A stretch of 33,122 nucleotides of DNA from an uncultured Acetatifactor sp. (GTDB lineage Bacteria > Bacillota > Clostridia > Lachnospirales > Lachnospiraceae): contig CANQUQ010000022.1 in assembly GCA_947627115.1 (NCBI GenBank), forward strand, positions 1-33,122, given 5' to 3'. This document shows positions 6,828 to 14,248 of the stretch, one piece after another. Position 1 is the first letter of the stretch. Every line of letters begins with the position of its first letter. The translations under genes and the position numbers were made by a program. The notes under the pieces are model-generated. The model did not search any database. It had not been told where the DNA came from and saw only the letters and a program-made list of their open reading frames with translations.

Positions 6828-7523
6828 ATGCAGAGGATACTATTAAAGCTTAGCGGCGAGGCCCTGGCGGGCGAGAAAAGGACAGGCTTTGATGAGGAGA
6901 CGGTGCGGAAGGTGGCCCTGCAGGTCAGGCAGCTTGTGGACGACGGGATCCAGGTGGGCATTGTGATCGGCGGCGGCAATTTCTGGCGCGGCCGCACGAG
7001 CAGCAGCATTGACCGCACCAAGGCGGATCAGATCGGAATGCTCGCAACGGTGATGAACTGTATCTACGTGTCCGAGATATTCCGCTCGGTGGGAATGCAG
7101 ACCAATATTTTAACGCCGTTCGAGTGCGGTTCCTTTACAAAGCTGTTCTCCAAGGACCGGGCCAACAAGTATTTCGCAGAAGGGCAGGTCGTGTTTTTTG
7201 CCGGAGGGACGGGCCATCCTTACTTCTCCACGGATACCGGCGTAGTGCTGCGTGCCATTGAGGTGGAGGCGGATGTGATCCTGCTGGCCAAGTCCATAGA
7301 CGGAGTGTATGACGATGACCCGAACAAGAACCCTGAAGCCAGGAAGTACAGTGAGGTCTCGATCGACGAGGTCATTGCCAGGAATCTGCAGGTGGTGGAT
7401 ATGACCGCATCCATTCTTGCCAGGGACAACAGGATGCCTATGTGGGTGTTCGGGCTGAATGAGGAAAACAGCATTGTCAACACCGTGAAGGGCACCTTCA
7501 GCGGCACTAAAGTGACGGTGTGA
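6828..7523 (+). CDS. pyrH: UMP kinase
   Basis: 231 residues, normal for bacterial UMP kinase, an amino-acid-kinase-fold hexamer that phosphorylates UMP to UDP in pyrimidine synthesis. Visible motifs: the N-terminal LLKLSGEAL, VIGGGNFWRG (the glycine-rich UMP/ATP loop, about 45-54), GTGHPYFSTDT (about 126-136) and KSIDGVYDDDPNKNPEA (nucleotide-binding segment). GGGGGA precedes the ATG. The family is usually inhibited by UTP and activated by GTP. It begins a closely spaced block ending with rseP; the usual upstream rpsB-tsf pair is replaced here by the bactofilin gene. Confidence 0.96.
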   Translation: MQRILLKLSGEALAGEKRTGFDEETVRKVALQVRQLVDDGIQVGIVIGGGNFWRGRTSSSIDRTKADQIGMLATVMNCIYVSEIFRSVGMQTNILTPFECGSFTKLFSKDRANKYFAEGQVVFFAGGTGHPYFSTDTGVVLRAIEVEADVILLAKSIDGVYDDDPNKNPEARKYSEVSIDEVIARNLQVVDMTASILARDNRMPMWVFGLNEENSIVNTVKGTFSGTKVTV

Positions 7524-7556
7524 ATCATAAAATCATAGAAGAGAGGTTAATGAGCC

Positions 7557-8108
7557 ATGGATGCCAGATTACAGCAGTACGAAGACAAAATGAGAAAGAC
7601 AAAGGAGTTCCTGGAGGCGGATTACGCCGCTGTCCGTGCGGGGCGCGCCAATCCCCACGTGCTGGACAAGCTCCGCGTGGACTATTACGGCACACCGACT
7701 CCGATCCAGCAGGTGGGCAATGTCACCGTGCCGGAGGCGCGCATCATACAGATCGCGCCCTGGGACAGATCGCTGATGAAGGAAATCGAAAAAGCTATCT
7801 TAACATCCGATATCGGCATCAACCCGTCCAATGACGGCAGCGTGATCCGTCTGGTATTCCCGGAGCTCACCGAGGAGCGCAGAAAGGATCTGGTAAAGGA
7901 TGTAAAGAAGAAGGCCGAGGAGGCAAAGGTGGCCGTGCGCAACATCCGCAGAGACGGGAACGATGCGTTCAAAAAGCTGTCCAAGACGGAAATCTCCGAG
8001 GATGAGATCAAGCAGCTGGAGGAGCAGCTTCAGAAGCTTACCGACAAGTATATCCGGGAGATCGACGGACTCATGGAGAATAAATCCAAGGAGATCATGA
8101 CGGTATGA
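7557..8108 (+). CDS. frr: Ribosome recycling factor
   Basis: 183 residues, near the family's usual 185. With EF-G it splits post-termination ribosomes for a new round of initiation. Typical features: an N-terminal helix, [20 protein letters not shown] (about 26-45), the [19 protein letters not shown] strand region of domain II, and [19 protein letters not shown] leading into the long charged helices of domain I. GAGAGG lies about 12 bases ahead of the ATG. It sits 33 bases after pyrH, its standard neighbour in Firmicutes. Confidence 0.97.
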   Translation: MDARLQQYEDKMRKTKEFLEADYAAVRAGRANPHVLDKLRVDYYGTPTPIQQVGNVTVPEARIIQIAPWDRSLMKEIEKAILTSDIGINPSNDGSVIRLVFPELTEERRKDLVKDVKKKAEEAKVAVRNIRRDGNDAFKKLSKTEISEDEIKQLEEQLQKLTDKYIREIDGLMENKSKEIMTV

Positions 8109-8142
8109 TCGCGGCCGGCCGGAAGTGAAAGGAAATCGTAAT

Positions 8143-8862
8143 ATGCGTGAAGAATTAAATGTCCCCCGCCATGTGGCGATCATTCTGGACGGTAACGGCA
8201 GATGGGCCAAGGCCCGGCATATGCCCCGCAATTACGGACATGCCCAGGGGGCCAAGAACGTGGAGGTCATCTGCGAGGAGGCCTACAGGATGGGCATCCA
8301 GTATCTGACGGTGTACGCCTTTTCCACGGAGAACTGGAACCGCCCTCAGGACGAGGTGGACGCCCTGATGAAGCTGCTGCGGGATTATATGAAGACCTGT
8401 TTAAAAACGGCGGAAAAGAACCGCATGTGCGTGCGTGTCCTGGGGGATAAGACCCGATTGGACGAGGACATCCGGGTCCGCATAGAGGAGCTGGAGGAGG
8501 CTACAAGGAACAACGACGGTCTTCATTTCCAGATCGCCATCAATTACGGAGGAAGGGACGAGATCGTCAGGGCGGCACGGAAGATGGCGGAGGACCTAAG
8601 GTCGGGAGCGCTCACGGAGGCCGAGATCTCCGAGCCGGTGTTCGCCGGTTATCTGGATACCGCGGGACTGCCGGAGCCGGACCTGCTGATCCGCACCTGC
8701 AACGAACAGCGGATATCAAATTTCCTGCTGTGGCAGCTGGCATACACGGAGTTCTATTTTACGCCGCTGCCCTGGCCCGATTTCACAAAGGAAGAATTGA
8801 TAAAAGCCGTGGAGGCATATAATCATAGGGATAGAAGATACGGAGGATTAAAGGAGGAGTAG
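8143..8862 (+). CDS. uppS: Isoprenyl transferase (undecaprenyl diphosphate synthase)
   Basis: 239 residues. It extends farnesyl diphosphate with isopentenyl diphosphate in cis geometry to make the lipid carrier for peptidoglycan and other wall polymers. Motifs: HVAIILDGNGRWA (10-22, catalytic Asp16), FSTENW (60-65), and near the C-terminus RTCNEQRISNFLLWQ with WPDF. The RT-x-x-E segment reads RTCNE where most relatives have RTSGE or RTGGE; Arg and Glu are kept, so activity is expected. A GTG at 8125 is in frame, but AAAGGA (8128-8133) fits the ATG at 8143. It feeds on the isoprenoid pathway to which dxr, two genes on, belongs. Confidence 0.95.
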   Translation: MREELNVPRHVAIILDGNGRWAKARHMPRNYGHAQGAKNVEVICEEAYRMGIQYLTVYAFSTENWNRPQDEVDALMKLLRDYMKTCLKTAEKNRMCVRVLGDKTRLDEDIRVRIEELEEATRNNDGLHFQIAINYGGRDEIVRAARKMAEDLRSGALTEAEISEPVFAGYLDTAGLPEPDLLIRTCNEQRISNFLLWQLAYTEFYFTPLPWPDFTKEELIKAVEAYNHRDRRYGGLKEE

Positions 8863-8866
8863 CGCT

Positions 8867-9694
8867 ATGTTCTGGACCAGATTGGCCAGCGGGATCGTGC
8901 TGGTGATAATTGCGCTTGGGGCCATGAGCTTCGGCAACCTGCCTCTGGCTCTTCTGTTATGGGCGATCTCTCTTGCGGCATTCAGGGAGCTGACGAAGGC
9001 TTTGAGGTGCAGCAGGGTCCCCGGTAAGGTGAACGGTCTGGAAATACTGGGATTTGCAGGCGTTACTGCTTACTATCTCGTACTGTATCTGACGAGGAAC
9101 AGTACGCTGCTTTTGATGTGCATTGTGGGCTTTTTCCTGCTGATCCTGCTGACGTATGTGGGGGCATTTCCGAAATTTGACGCCGCTCAGGTGGCAGCGG
9201 CAGTGTTCGCGTTCCTGTACGCTCCGGTCATGCTCTCCTTTGTATATCTGACCAGAGAGTGCGATCAGGGGATCTATCTGGTGTGGATGATCCTCATCAG
9301 CTCCTGGGGCTGCGATACCTGCGCCTATGTGGTGGGAATGCTGATCGGAAGGAAAAAGATCTTTCCCTTACTTAGCCCCAAGAAGTCTCTGGAGGGCTGT
9401 ATCGGAGGAGTGCTGGGCGCCGGGCTGATCGGCTGGCTGTACGGGCACTTTTTTGTGGAAACGGCGTTCGCAGACGGGAGAGTGAGCTGGCTCACAGCCG
9501 TGATCTGCGCCGTGGGAGCGGTCATGAGCATGGCGGGCGACCTGGCGGCCTCGGCGATCAAGCGCAACAATGACATCAAGGACTACGGAAAGCTGATACC
9601 GGGACACGGCGGCATTATGGACCGGTTCGACAGCATGATCGTGACGGCGCCCATGACATATTTTCTGGCGATCCTGCTGCTGGCGGCGGAGTGA
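8867..9694 (+). CDS. cdsA: Phosphatidate cytidylyltransferase (CDP-diglyceride synthase)
   Basis: 275 residues, about eight membrane helices. It makes CDP-diacylglycerol from phosphatidate and CTP, the branch point to all phospholipids. The family signature is clear near the C-terminus: SAIKRNNDIKDYGKLIPGHG followed by GIMDRFDS (about 230-257), plus the SWGCDTCAYVVGMLIGRKK and SPKKSLEG loops (about 145-175). It starts 4 bases after uppS with AAAGGAGG just upstream, and its stop overlaps an in-frame GTG of the dxr frame, so the three are translationally linked. Confidence 0.95.
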   Translation: MFWTRLASGIVLVIIALGAMSFGNLPLALLLWAISLAAFRELTKALRCSRVPGKVNGLEILGFAGVTAYYLVLYLTRNSTLLLMCIVGFFLLILLTYVGAFPKFDAAQVAAAVFAFLYAPVMLSFVYLTRECDQGIYLVWMILISSWGCDTCAYVVGMLIGRKKIFPLLSPKKSLEGCIGGVLGAGLIGWLYGHFFVETAFADGRVSWLTAVICAVGAVMSMAGDLAASAIKRNNDIKDYGKLIPGHGGIMDRFDSMIVTAPMTYFLAILLLAAE

Positions 9695-9717
9695 GCGGCA
9701 TTTTTGAGAGGGACGAT

Positions 9718-10881
9718 ATGCAGTACAAAAGCAAGAACATAGCTATACTGGGCTCTACCGGTTCGATCGGCACGCAGACGCTGGAGGTGGTCCGCAGCAA
9801 TCCCGAACTGAAGGTGGCGGCTCTGGCGGCCGGAAGCCGCGTGGATGAGCTGGAGGCCCAGATCAGAGAGTTCCGGCCTGAGGTGGCGGGCGTGTGGACG
9901 GAGGAAGCGGCAAAGGACCTGCGGGTGAGGATCGCGGACCTGAATGTGAAGGTGGTGTCCGGCATGGAGGGATTGCTGGAGATCGCAGCCTGGCCACGGT
10001 ATCAGGTATTAGTGACGGCAATTGTGGGAATGATCGGTATCAGGCCCACCATCGCGGCCATTGAAGCGGGAAAGGATATTGCGCTTGCCAACAAGGAGAC
10101 ACTGGTGACGGCGGGACATATCATCATGCCGCTGGCACGCAGGCAGGGCGTCTCCATACTGCCGGTGGACAGCGAACACAGCGCGATCTTCCAGTCCCTG
10201 AACGGCGAGCCTGCAGGTCGGATAGAAAAGATATTGCTCACGGCATCGGGAGGACCCTTCCGGGGGAAGACTAAGGCGCAGCTGGCGGCCATACAGCCGG
10301 AGGATGCGCTGAAGCATCCCAACTGGTCCATGGGCCGGAAGATCACCGTGGATTCCTCCACGCTGGTCAACAAAGGGCTTGAGGTCATGGAGGCAAAATG
10401 GCTGTTCGGCGTGGACCTGGACCGGATCCAGGTGGTGGTCCATCCCCAGAGCGTCATCCACTCTGCGGTGCAGTTCGTGGACGGAGCCATCATCGCCCAG
10501 CTGGGCACGCCGGATATGAAGCTGCCCATTCAATACGCACTGTTCTATCCGGACAGAAGACCCATGGGGGGCAGGCGCGTCGACTTTTTCGAGCTGGGAC
10601 AACTGACCTTTGAAGAGCCGGATCCGGATACCTTTGAGGGGCTGAAGCTGGCGTACCGGGCGGCGGAGCAGGGAGGCAGCATGCCTACCGTGTTCAATGC
10701 GGCGAACGAAAAGGCGGTGGCGCTGTTCCTGGAGAAAAAGATCCGTTATCTGGAAATCCCCGAACTGATCGGGAAAGCCATGGAACGGCATCAGGTCATA
10801 GAGGATCCGACGGTGGAGCAGATCCTGGAGACAGAGCGGCAGACCTACGAGTATATTTTGGGAAAGGTGAAGGATTCATGA
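9718..10881 (+). CDS. dxr: 1-deoxy-D-xylulose 5-phosphate reductoisomerase
   Basis: 387 residues. It converts DXP to 2-C-methyl-D-erythritol 4-phosphate with NADPH, the committed step of the MEP isoprenoid pathway and the target of fosmidomycin. Motifs: GSTGSIGTQTLEVV (12-25, NADPH loop), ANKETLV, VDSEHSAIFQ (metal Asp and Glu), LTASGGPFRG and SMGRKITVDSSTLVNKGLE (substrate loop). An earlier GTG at 9691 overlaps the cdsA stop, but the ATG at 9718 has GAGAGGGA at 9706-9713 and begins at the family's normal N-terminus. Its stop overlaps the rseP start (ATGA). Confidence 0.96.
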   Translation: MQYKSKNIAILGSTGSIGTQTLEVVRSNPELKVAALAAGSRVDELEAQIREFRPEVAGVWTEEAAKDLRVRIADLNVKVVSGMEGLLEIAAWPRYQVLVTAIVGMIGIRPTIAAIEAGKDIALANKETLVTAGHIIMPLARRQGVSILPVDSEHSAIFQSLNGEPAGRIEKILLTASGGPFRGKTKAQLAAIQPEDALKHPNWSMGRKITVDSSTLVNKGLEVMEAKWLFGVDLDRIQVVVHPQSVIHSAVQFVDGAIIAQLGTPDMKLPIQYALFYPDRRPMGGRRVDFFELGQLTFEEPDPDTFEGLKLAYRAAEQGGSMPTVFNAANEKAVALFLEKKIRYLEIPELIGKAMERHQVIEDPTVEQILETERQTYEYILGKVKDS

Positions 10882-11975
10882 CATCTTTGATAAGTCAAAA
10901 TCTGATTACCATTATATGGTTTGTTGTCATATTCGGAGTAGTTGTTATTGCGCATGAATTCGGCCATTTCCTGCTGGCCAAGGCGAACGGCATCCATGTG
11001 CTGGAATTTGCTGTGGGAATGGGGCCCAGTCTGATATCCGTGAAAAAGGGAGAGACAAAGTACTCTCTGAAGCTTTTTCCTATCGGCGGCGCCTGCATGT
11101 TCGAGGGCGAGGACGGTCTGGCGGAGCAGGATGAGGAACCGGGCGAGGGTTCCTTTTTGAAGGCGTCCGTATGGGCGAGGATCTCCACGGTGGTGGCAGG
11201 TCCGGTCTTTAACTTTATCCTGGCCTATATGATTGCTTTTGTCATGGTGAACATGACAGATGTCATCGCAATACGCGATCCGGTCGCCACTCAGGTGGTC
11301 GAGGGCGGCGGCGCGGCAGCTGCGGGCATGCGGGACGGAGACAGGATCATTTCCCTCAACGGCGAGAGAGTGCGCCTGTATGAGGAGATCTCTCTGTATA
11401 TGTTGGCTTCCTATCGCGGGGGCGACCTGCAGGTGGTCTACGAGAGGGACGGCGAGAGGTATACCGCTGTGCTCACGCCGCAGTATGTGGAGAACGGGAG
11501 CGGAGCCGGGTATCTGCTGGGAATAGCCAACGCGGAATTTGTAGAGCCGAAGGGCATCAGCACCCTGCAGTATGCCTGGTACGAAATGCGTTATTCCGCC
11601 AAGGCTACCTACAAGAGCCTGGGCATGCTGGTCCGGGGACAGGTGAGCCGCCAGGATGTGGCCGGTCCCGTGGGCATTGCTGTAAATGTAGTGGGCAAGA
11701 CCTACCAGACAGCGAAGGATTACGGCTGGCAGAGCGTGCTGCTCAGCATGATGAATATCGCAATGATGCTGTCCGTGAATCTTGGGATCCTGAATCTTCT
11801 GCCTATTCCGGCGCTGGACGGCGGCCGTCTTGTATTCCTGCTGTTGGAGGTGGTCAGGGGCAAGCCCATTCCCCCGGAAAAGGAGGGCATGGTCCATTTC
11901 GCAGGCATGATCTTCTTTATGATATTGATGGTCCTGGTATTCTTCAATGATCTTTCCAACATAATTCCTCACTGA
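10878..11975 (+). CDS. rseP: Site-2 intramembrane zinc metalloprotease
   Basis: 365 residues. It cleaves membrane-embedded substrates such as anti-sigma factors or leftover signal peptides. The zinc motif HEFGH (26-30) lies in the first membrane helix; a PDZ domain occupies roughly 120-205; PALDGGR (311-317), which supplies the third zinc ligand (Asp314), is in the penultimate helix region. The start overlaps the dxr stop by four bases. In many Clostridia ispG and polC come next; here the operon seems to end, followed by two small palindromes and an unrelated signalling pair. Confidence 0.95.
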   Translation: MTSLISQNLITIIWFVVIFGVVVIAHEFGHFLLAKANGIHVLEFAVGMGPSLISVKKGETKYSLKLFPIGGACMFEGEDGLAEQDEEPGEGSFLKASVWARISTVVAGPVFNFILAYMIAFVMVNMTDVIAIRDPVATQVVEGGGAAAAGMRDGDRIISLNGERVRLYEEISLYMLASYRGGDLQVVYERDGERYTAVLTPQYVENGSGAGYLLGIANAEFVEPKGISTLQYAWYEMRYSAKATYKSLGMLVRGQVSRQDVAGPVGIAVNVVGKTYQTAKDYGWQSVLLSMMNIAMMLSVNLGILNLLPIPALDGGRLVFLLLEVVRGKPIPPEKEGMVHFAGMIFFMILMVLVFFNDLSNIIPH

Positions 11976-12002
11976 GACATGTGAAAACCGAGACATGTAA
12001 CA

Positions 12003-12044
12003 AGACCGGTTCCGGTCTGCACATTCTTTGACCAAATCGGTCAA
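12003..12044 (+). promoter_or_regulatory. Two adjacent palindromes between rseP and the PP2C-like gene
   Basis: AGACCGG-TT-CCGGTCT (12003-12018) is followed by TTGACC-AAATC-GGTCAA (12028-12044). The second contains a -35-like TTGACC but no -10 follows at the right distance. They may be an operator pair or weak transcript-end hairpins; no T-run follows either. Confidence 0.35.
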
Positions 12045-12067
12045 TCTTACGCAAGGGAGTCTTCTTT

Positions 12068-12799
12068 ATGCACATCTTTACATCCCACTATTATCAGCAG
12101 GGGAGGAACGACAGCGCTCTGCTTCTGCAGCAGTATGAATATCGCCGCACGTCTGTCTGCCTGATCTGCCTGATCCCCGGTCAGAACGAGCCTCAGGGCA
12201 GAGCGGGCGCCTATGTCACGGGACAACTGCTCCAGTGGTTCCGCACACTGTCTCTGCGGAAGCTGGACAGGTCTCCTGAAAACAGTCTTGCGGCCCTGGA
12301 GGAACCGCTTCGGGCGCTGATAAGGCGCACCGACGGGGAAATGAGATCCTGCGGGCTGACGCCGGAGGGAAAAAATACGGACCTTGCGGGAATGTTATGC
12401 GCAGGCGAACAATTCCTTCTTTTCTCCAGGGGCGGCCAGGGGATCTATCTTCTGAACAGAAGCTTTGGGCGCGGGTATGTCCGGAATATCGGCGGGGAAA
12501 TGCGTGCCGCCGGAGCGCGCGGGCTGGTCCTGCGGCAGGGCTCTCTGCAGGAGGAGGTGGGAATTTTGTTCGCCACGGAGTCCTTCTGCGGGCAGGTGAA
12601 GGAGCGGGAGCTGAGAGAAGGCCTCTACGTGGAGGAGGTCCTGACGGAACCGCGGGCGGCCAGACACCTGTGGGAGCTGGGCCGGCAGGCGGAGGAGCGC
12701 GGGGGAAGGAATATGGGAGCGGCTCTTATGTTCGCCGGGCAGGCCGTTCCGGACGGATACGTCGGCCGAAAGGAGAGAGAGAATGAGCGAGCGGAATGA
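12068..12799 (+). CDS. PP2C-fold protein with degenerate metal site (probable pseudophosphatase)
   Basis: 243 residues. The order of segments resembles a small PPM/PP2C Ser/Thr phosphatase, but each metal-binding aspartate motif seems replaced. The first strand pair ends LICLIPG where VADG is expected; the GDSRIY-like strand reads SRGGQGIYLL; the SDG motif reads ATESF; the final DN motif reads GGRNMGAAL. I therefore infer the fold is kept without catalysis; the fold itself was assigned by eye and could be wrong. The ATG at 12068 has AGGGAG at 12054-12059. The last 17 bases overlap the start of a Ser/Thr kinase gene, the typical phosphatase-kinase pairing, so it may bind the kinase or its substrates rather than dephosphorylate them. 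Confidence 0.5.
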   Translation: MHIFTSHYYQQGRNDSALLLQQYEYRRTSVCLICLIPGQNEPQGRAGAYVTGQLLQWFRTLSLRKLDRSPENSLAALEEPLRALIRRTDGEMRSCGLTPEGKNTDLAGMLCAGEQFLLFSRGGQGIYLLNRSFGRGYVRNIGGEMRAAGARGLVLRQGSLQEEVGILFATESFCGQVKERELREGLYVEEVLTEPRAARHLWELGRQAEERGGRNMGAALMFAGQAVPDGYVGRKERENERAE

Positions 12800-13619
12800 T
12801 GAGACCGCATTTGAACGAAAAATCGCAGACGGGGGCTATGATACGGTGCGGCTGCTGGGCCGGGGCGCCTTTTCGCAGGTGTTCCTGGTCCGGGAGCGGG
12901 CGGCGGGCACCGACACCCGTCCTCTGGCCTGTAAGGTGAGCGATCGGACGGCGTTGACCCTTCGGGAGGCGGCGCTGCTGAAGGAGATCGACCACCCTCT
13001 GTTCCCGGAGTTCCGCGGGATGTGGCAGGATGGCGGCACGGTCCTTCTGCTGATGGAGTATGTTTGCGGCAGCAGTCTGGAGGCCATGCTGCGGCGAAGG
13101 GGAGCCTTCTCGCAGCTCCAGACGGCCCGCGTCGGCGTGGAGCTGGCGGAGGGCATCAGATATCTTCATCAGCTGCGGGAGCCGGTCCTGTTTCGCGACA
13201 TAAAGCCTGCGAATATCGTGATCCGGCAGGACGGACGGGTGAAGCTCTTGGACCTGGGCTGTGCCTGCGGAAGGTCCGAACAGGGCCGTGCACAGGCCGG
13301 AACGCCGGGATACGCCGCGCCGGAGCAGCTGGAGGCCGGCCGCATGCTCACTCCCACCTGCGACGTATACGGGCTGGGAAAAACTCTGGAGGCCATGGCG
13401 GGCAGGAACTGCAGGGGAGAGCTCGGACGGGTGATCCGGGCATGCACCCGGCAGCATCCCCGGCAGCGGCTTCCGGATATGCAGAGCGTGTTGGCGGAGC
13501 TGTCTTTGCTGTGCGAAAAAGAGAAGGCCGGGACGGGATCCGTCCGTCGTGCAGGTTTTCTGCGGTCGCCCGCGTCCTGCATTAAAAATGTCTGGGAGAG
13601 CGGCTACAAAAATTTCTGA
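12783..13619 (+). CDS. Ser/Thr protein kinase, soluble, Hanks type
   Basis: 278 residues, a nearly bare kinase domain without the membrane helix and PASTA repeats of PrkC/PknB. Motifs: glycine loop LLGRGAFSQVFLV (24-36), ATP-anchoring Lys51 (ACKV), helix-C Glu62, catalytic loop FRDIKPANIV (137-146), metal motif DLG (157-159), activation segment ending AAPEQ (178-182) and helix-F DVYGLG (194-199). Two departures from the norm: Phe replaces His in HRD, and Leu replaces Phe in DFG. The catalytic Asp139, Asn144 and Asp157 remain, so it is probably active. AGGAGA precedes its ATG, which overlaps the end of the PP2C-like gene. Substrates are unknown. Confidence 0.85.
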   Translation: MSERNDETAFERKIADGGYDTVRLLGRGAFSQVFLVRERAAGTDTRPLACKVSDRTALTLREAALLKEIDHPLFPEFRGMWQDGGTVLLLMEYVCGSSLEAMLRRRGAFSQLQTARVGVELAEGIRYLHQLREPVLFRDIKPANIVIRQDGRVKLLDLGCACGRSEQGRAQAGTPGYAAPEQLEAGRMLTPTCDVYGLGKTLEAMAGRNCRGELGRVIRACTRQHPRQRLPDMQSVLAELSLLCEKEKAGTGSVRRAGFLRSPASCIKNVWESGYKNF

Positions 13620-13784
13620 GCCGGCCCCGCCCATCAAAATAACTCATAAGTGAAGAGCGCATCAAAAGGTCTCTCAGGGGGAAAAGCGGTTCCAAATGTC
13701 TCCCAGGCCGAAAAATAAGAAACGATGCAGCTCCGAATTTGAAGATGCACCGCCTCTTTTTGTTCTTATTCCGTCAGGGGAGCC

Positions 13785-13988
13785 TTACTTCATCTGCTCT
13801 TCCTGCTTCTTGATCATACGACGAACCATCTCGCCGCCGATGGAACCTGCCTCACGGGAAGTAAGGTCACCGTTGTAACCCTCCTTCAGGTTGACACCCA
13901 GCTCGGATGCTACCTCGGTCTTAAAACGATCCATTGCTGCCTTTGCTTCAGGCACCTCTACTCTATTACTTCTGTTGTTACCGGACAT
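13785..13988 (-). CDS. Alpha/beta-type small acid-soluble spore protein
   Basis: 67 residues. These proteins coat DNA in the dormant spore and are degraded by the GPR protease on germination. The GPR site is visible as TEVASELG (cleavage within E-V/A), followed by the C-terminal DNA-binding signature SREAGSIGGEMVRRMI. The ATG at 13988 follows GGAGGTG on the minus strand; an upstream ATG at 14003 lies within the ribosome-site region and is unlikely. A sigma-G-like promoter lies at 14099-14127. The presence of this gene implies an endospore former. It stands alone between the kinase and symporter genes. Confidence 0.93.
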   Translation of the reverse strand: MSGNNRSNRVEVPEAKAAMDRFKTEVASELGVNLKEGYNGDLTSREAGSIGGEMVRRMIKKQEEQMK

Positions 13989-14031
13989 TCTTTTCACCTC
14001 CAATACTTTGTGATTTTTTCTCTATCTCCAA

Positions 14032-14054
14032 GATAAGTGCTGCACGCACTTATC
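14032..14054. repeat. Perfect palindrome in the spore-protein leader
   Basis: GATAAGTGC (14032-14040) and GCACTTATC (14046-14054) form a perfect 9-base inverted repeat around a 5-base loop. It lies inside the predicted spore-protein transcript leader and upstream of the divergent symporter promoter. It could be an RNA hairpin or an operator. Confidence 0.6.
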
Positions 14055-14098
14055 CTGAAAAAAACAGTTTAAGTGTCTGCCGCATCTTATCTTGGTCT

Positions 14099-14127
14099 TA
14101 TTATGGCCCTGGAAAAAGAAAATATGT
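14099..14127 (-). promoter_or_regulatory. Sigma-G/F-like promoter for the spore protein gene
   Basis: On the minus strand ACATA (14127-14123) and CATAATA (14105-14099) are separated by 17 bases. The -10 fits the forespore consensus CATNHTA exactly; the -35 has one departure from GHATR. The predicted leader is about 100 bases. Confidence 0.5.
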
Positions 14128-14155
14128 TGGTAACTTTTGGCGAATAAAAAGGGAT

Positions 14156-14213
14156 TTGCATATTTTGAAAGTTTATGTTATAGTGGCTTTAGCACTTTAA
14201 ATCCAAAAAGTGC
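14156..14213 (+). promoter_or_regulatory. Symporter promoter with inverted repeat at the start site
   Basis: TTGCAT (14156-14161), a 17-base spacer and TATAGT (14179-14184) form a good promoter. GCACTTT (14192-14198) and AAAGTGC (14207-14213) make a perfect 7-base inverted repeat starting at about +1, a position fitting a repressor site or a 5' hairpin. Confidence 0.65.
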
Positions 14214-14248
14214 AAAGATGAAAATACATAGCAGATACGGAGGAAATT

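Noticed and set aside
13640..13780. Terminator for the spore protein gene (AATAAGAA/TTCTTATT with T-run on the minus strand)
   Set aside because: The stem is AT-only with a loop of about 40 bases, so it is too weak to claim.
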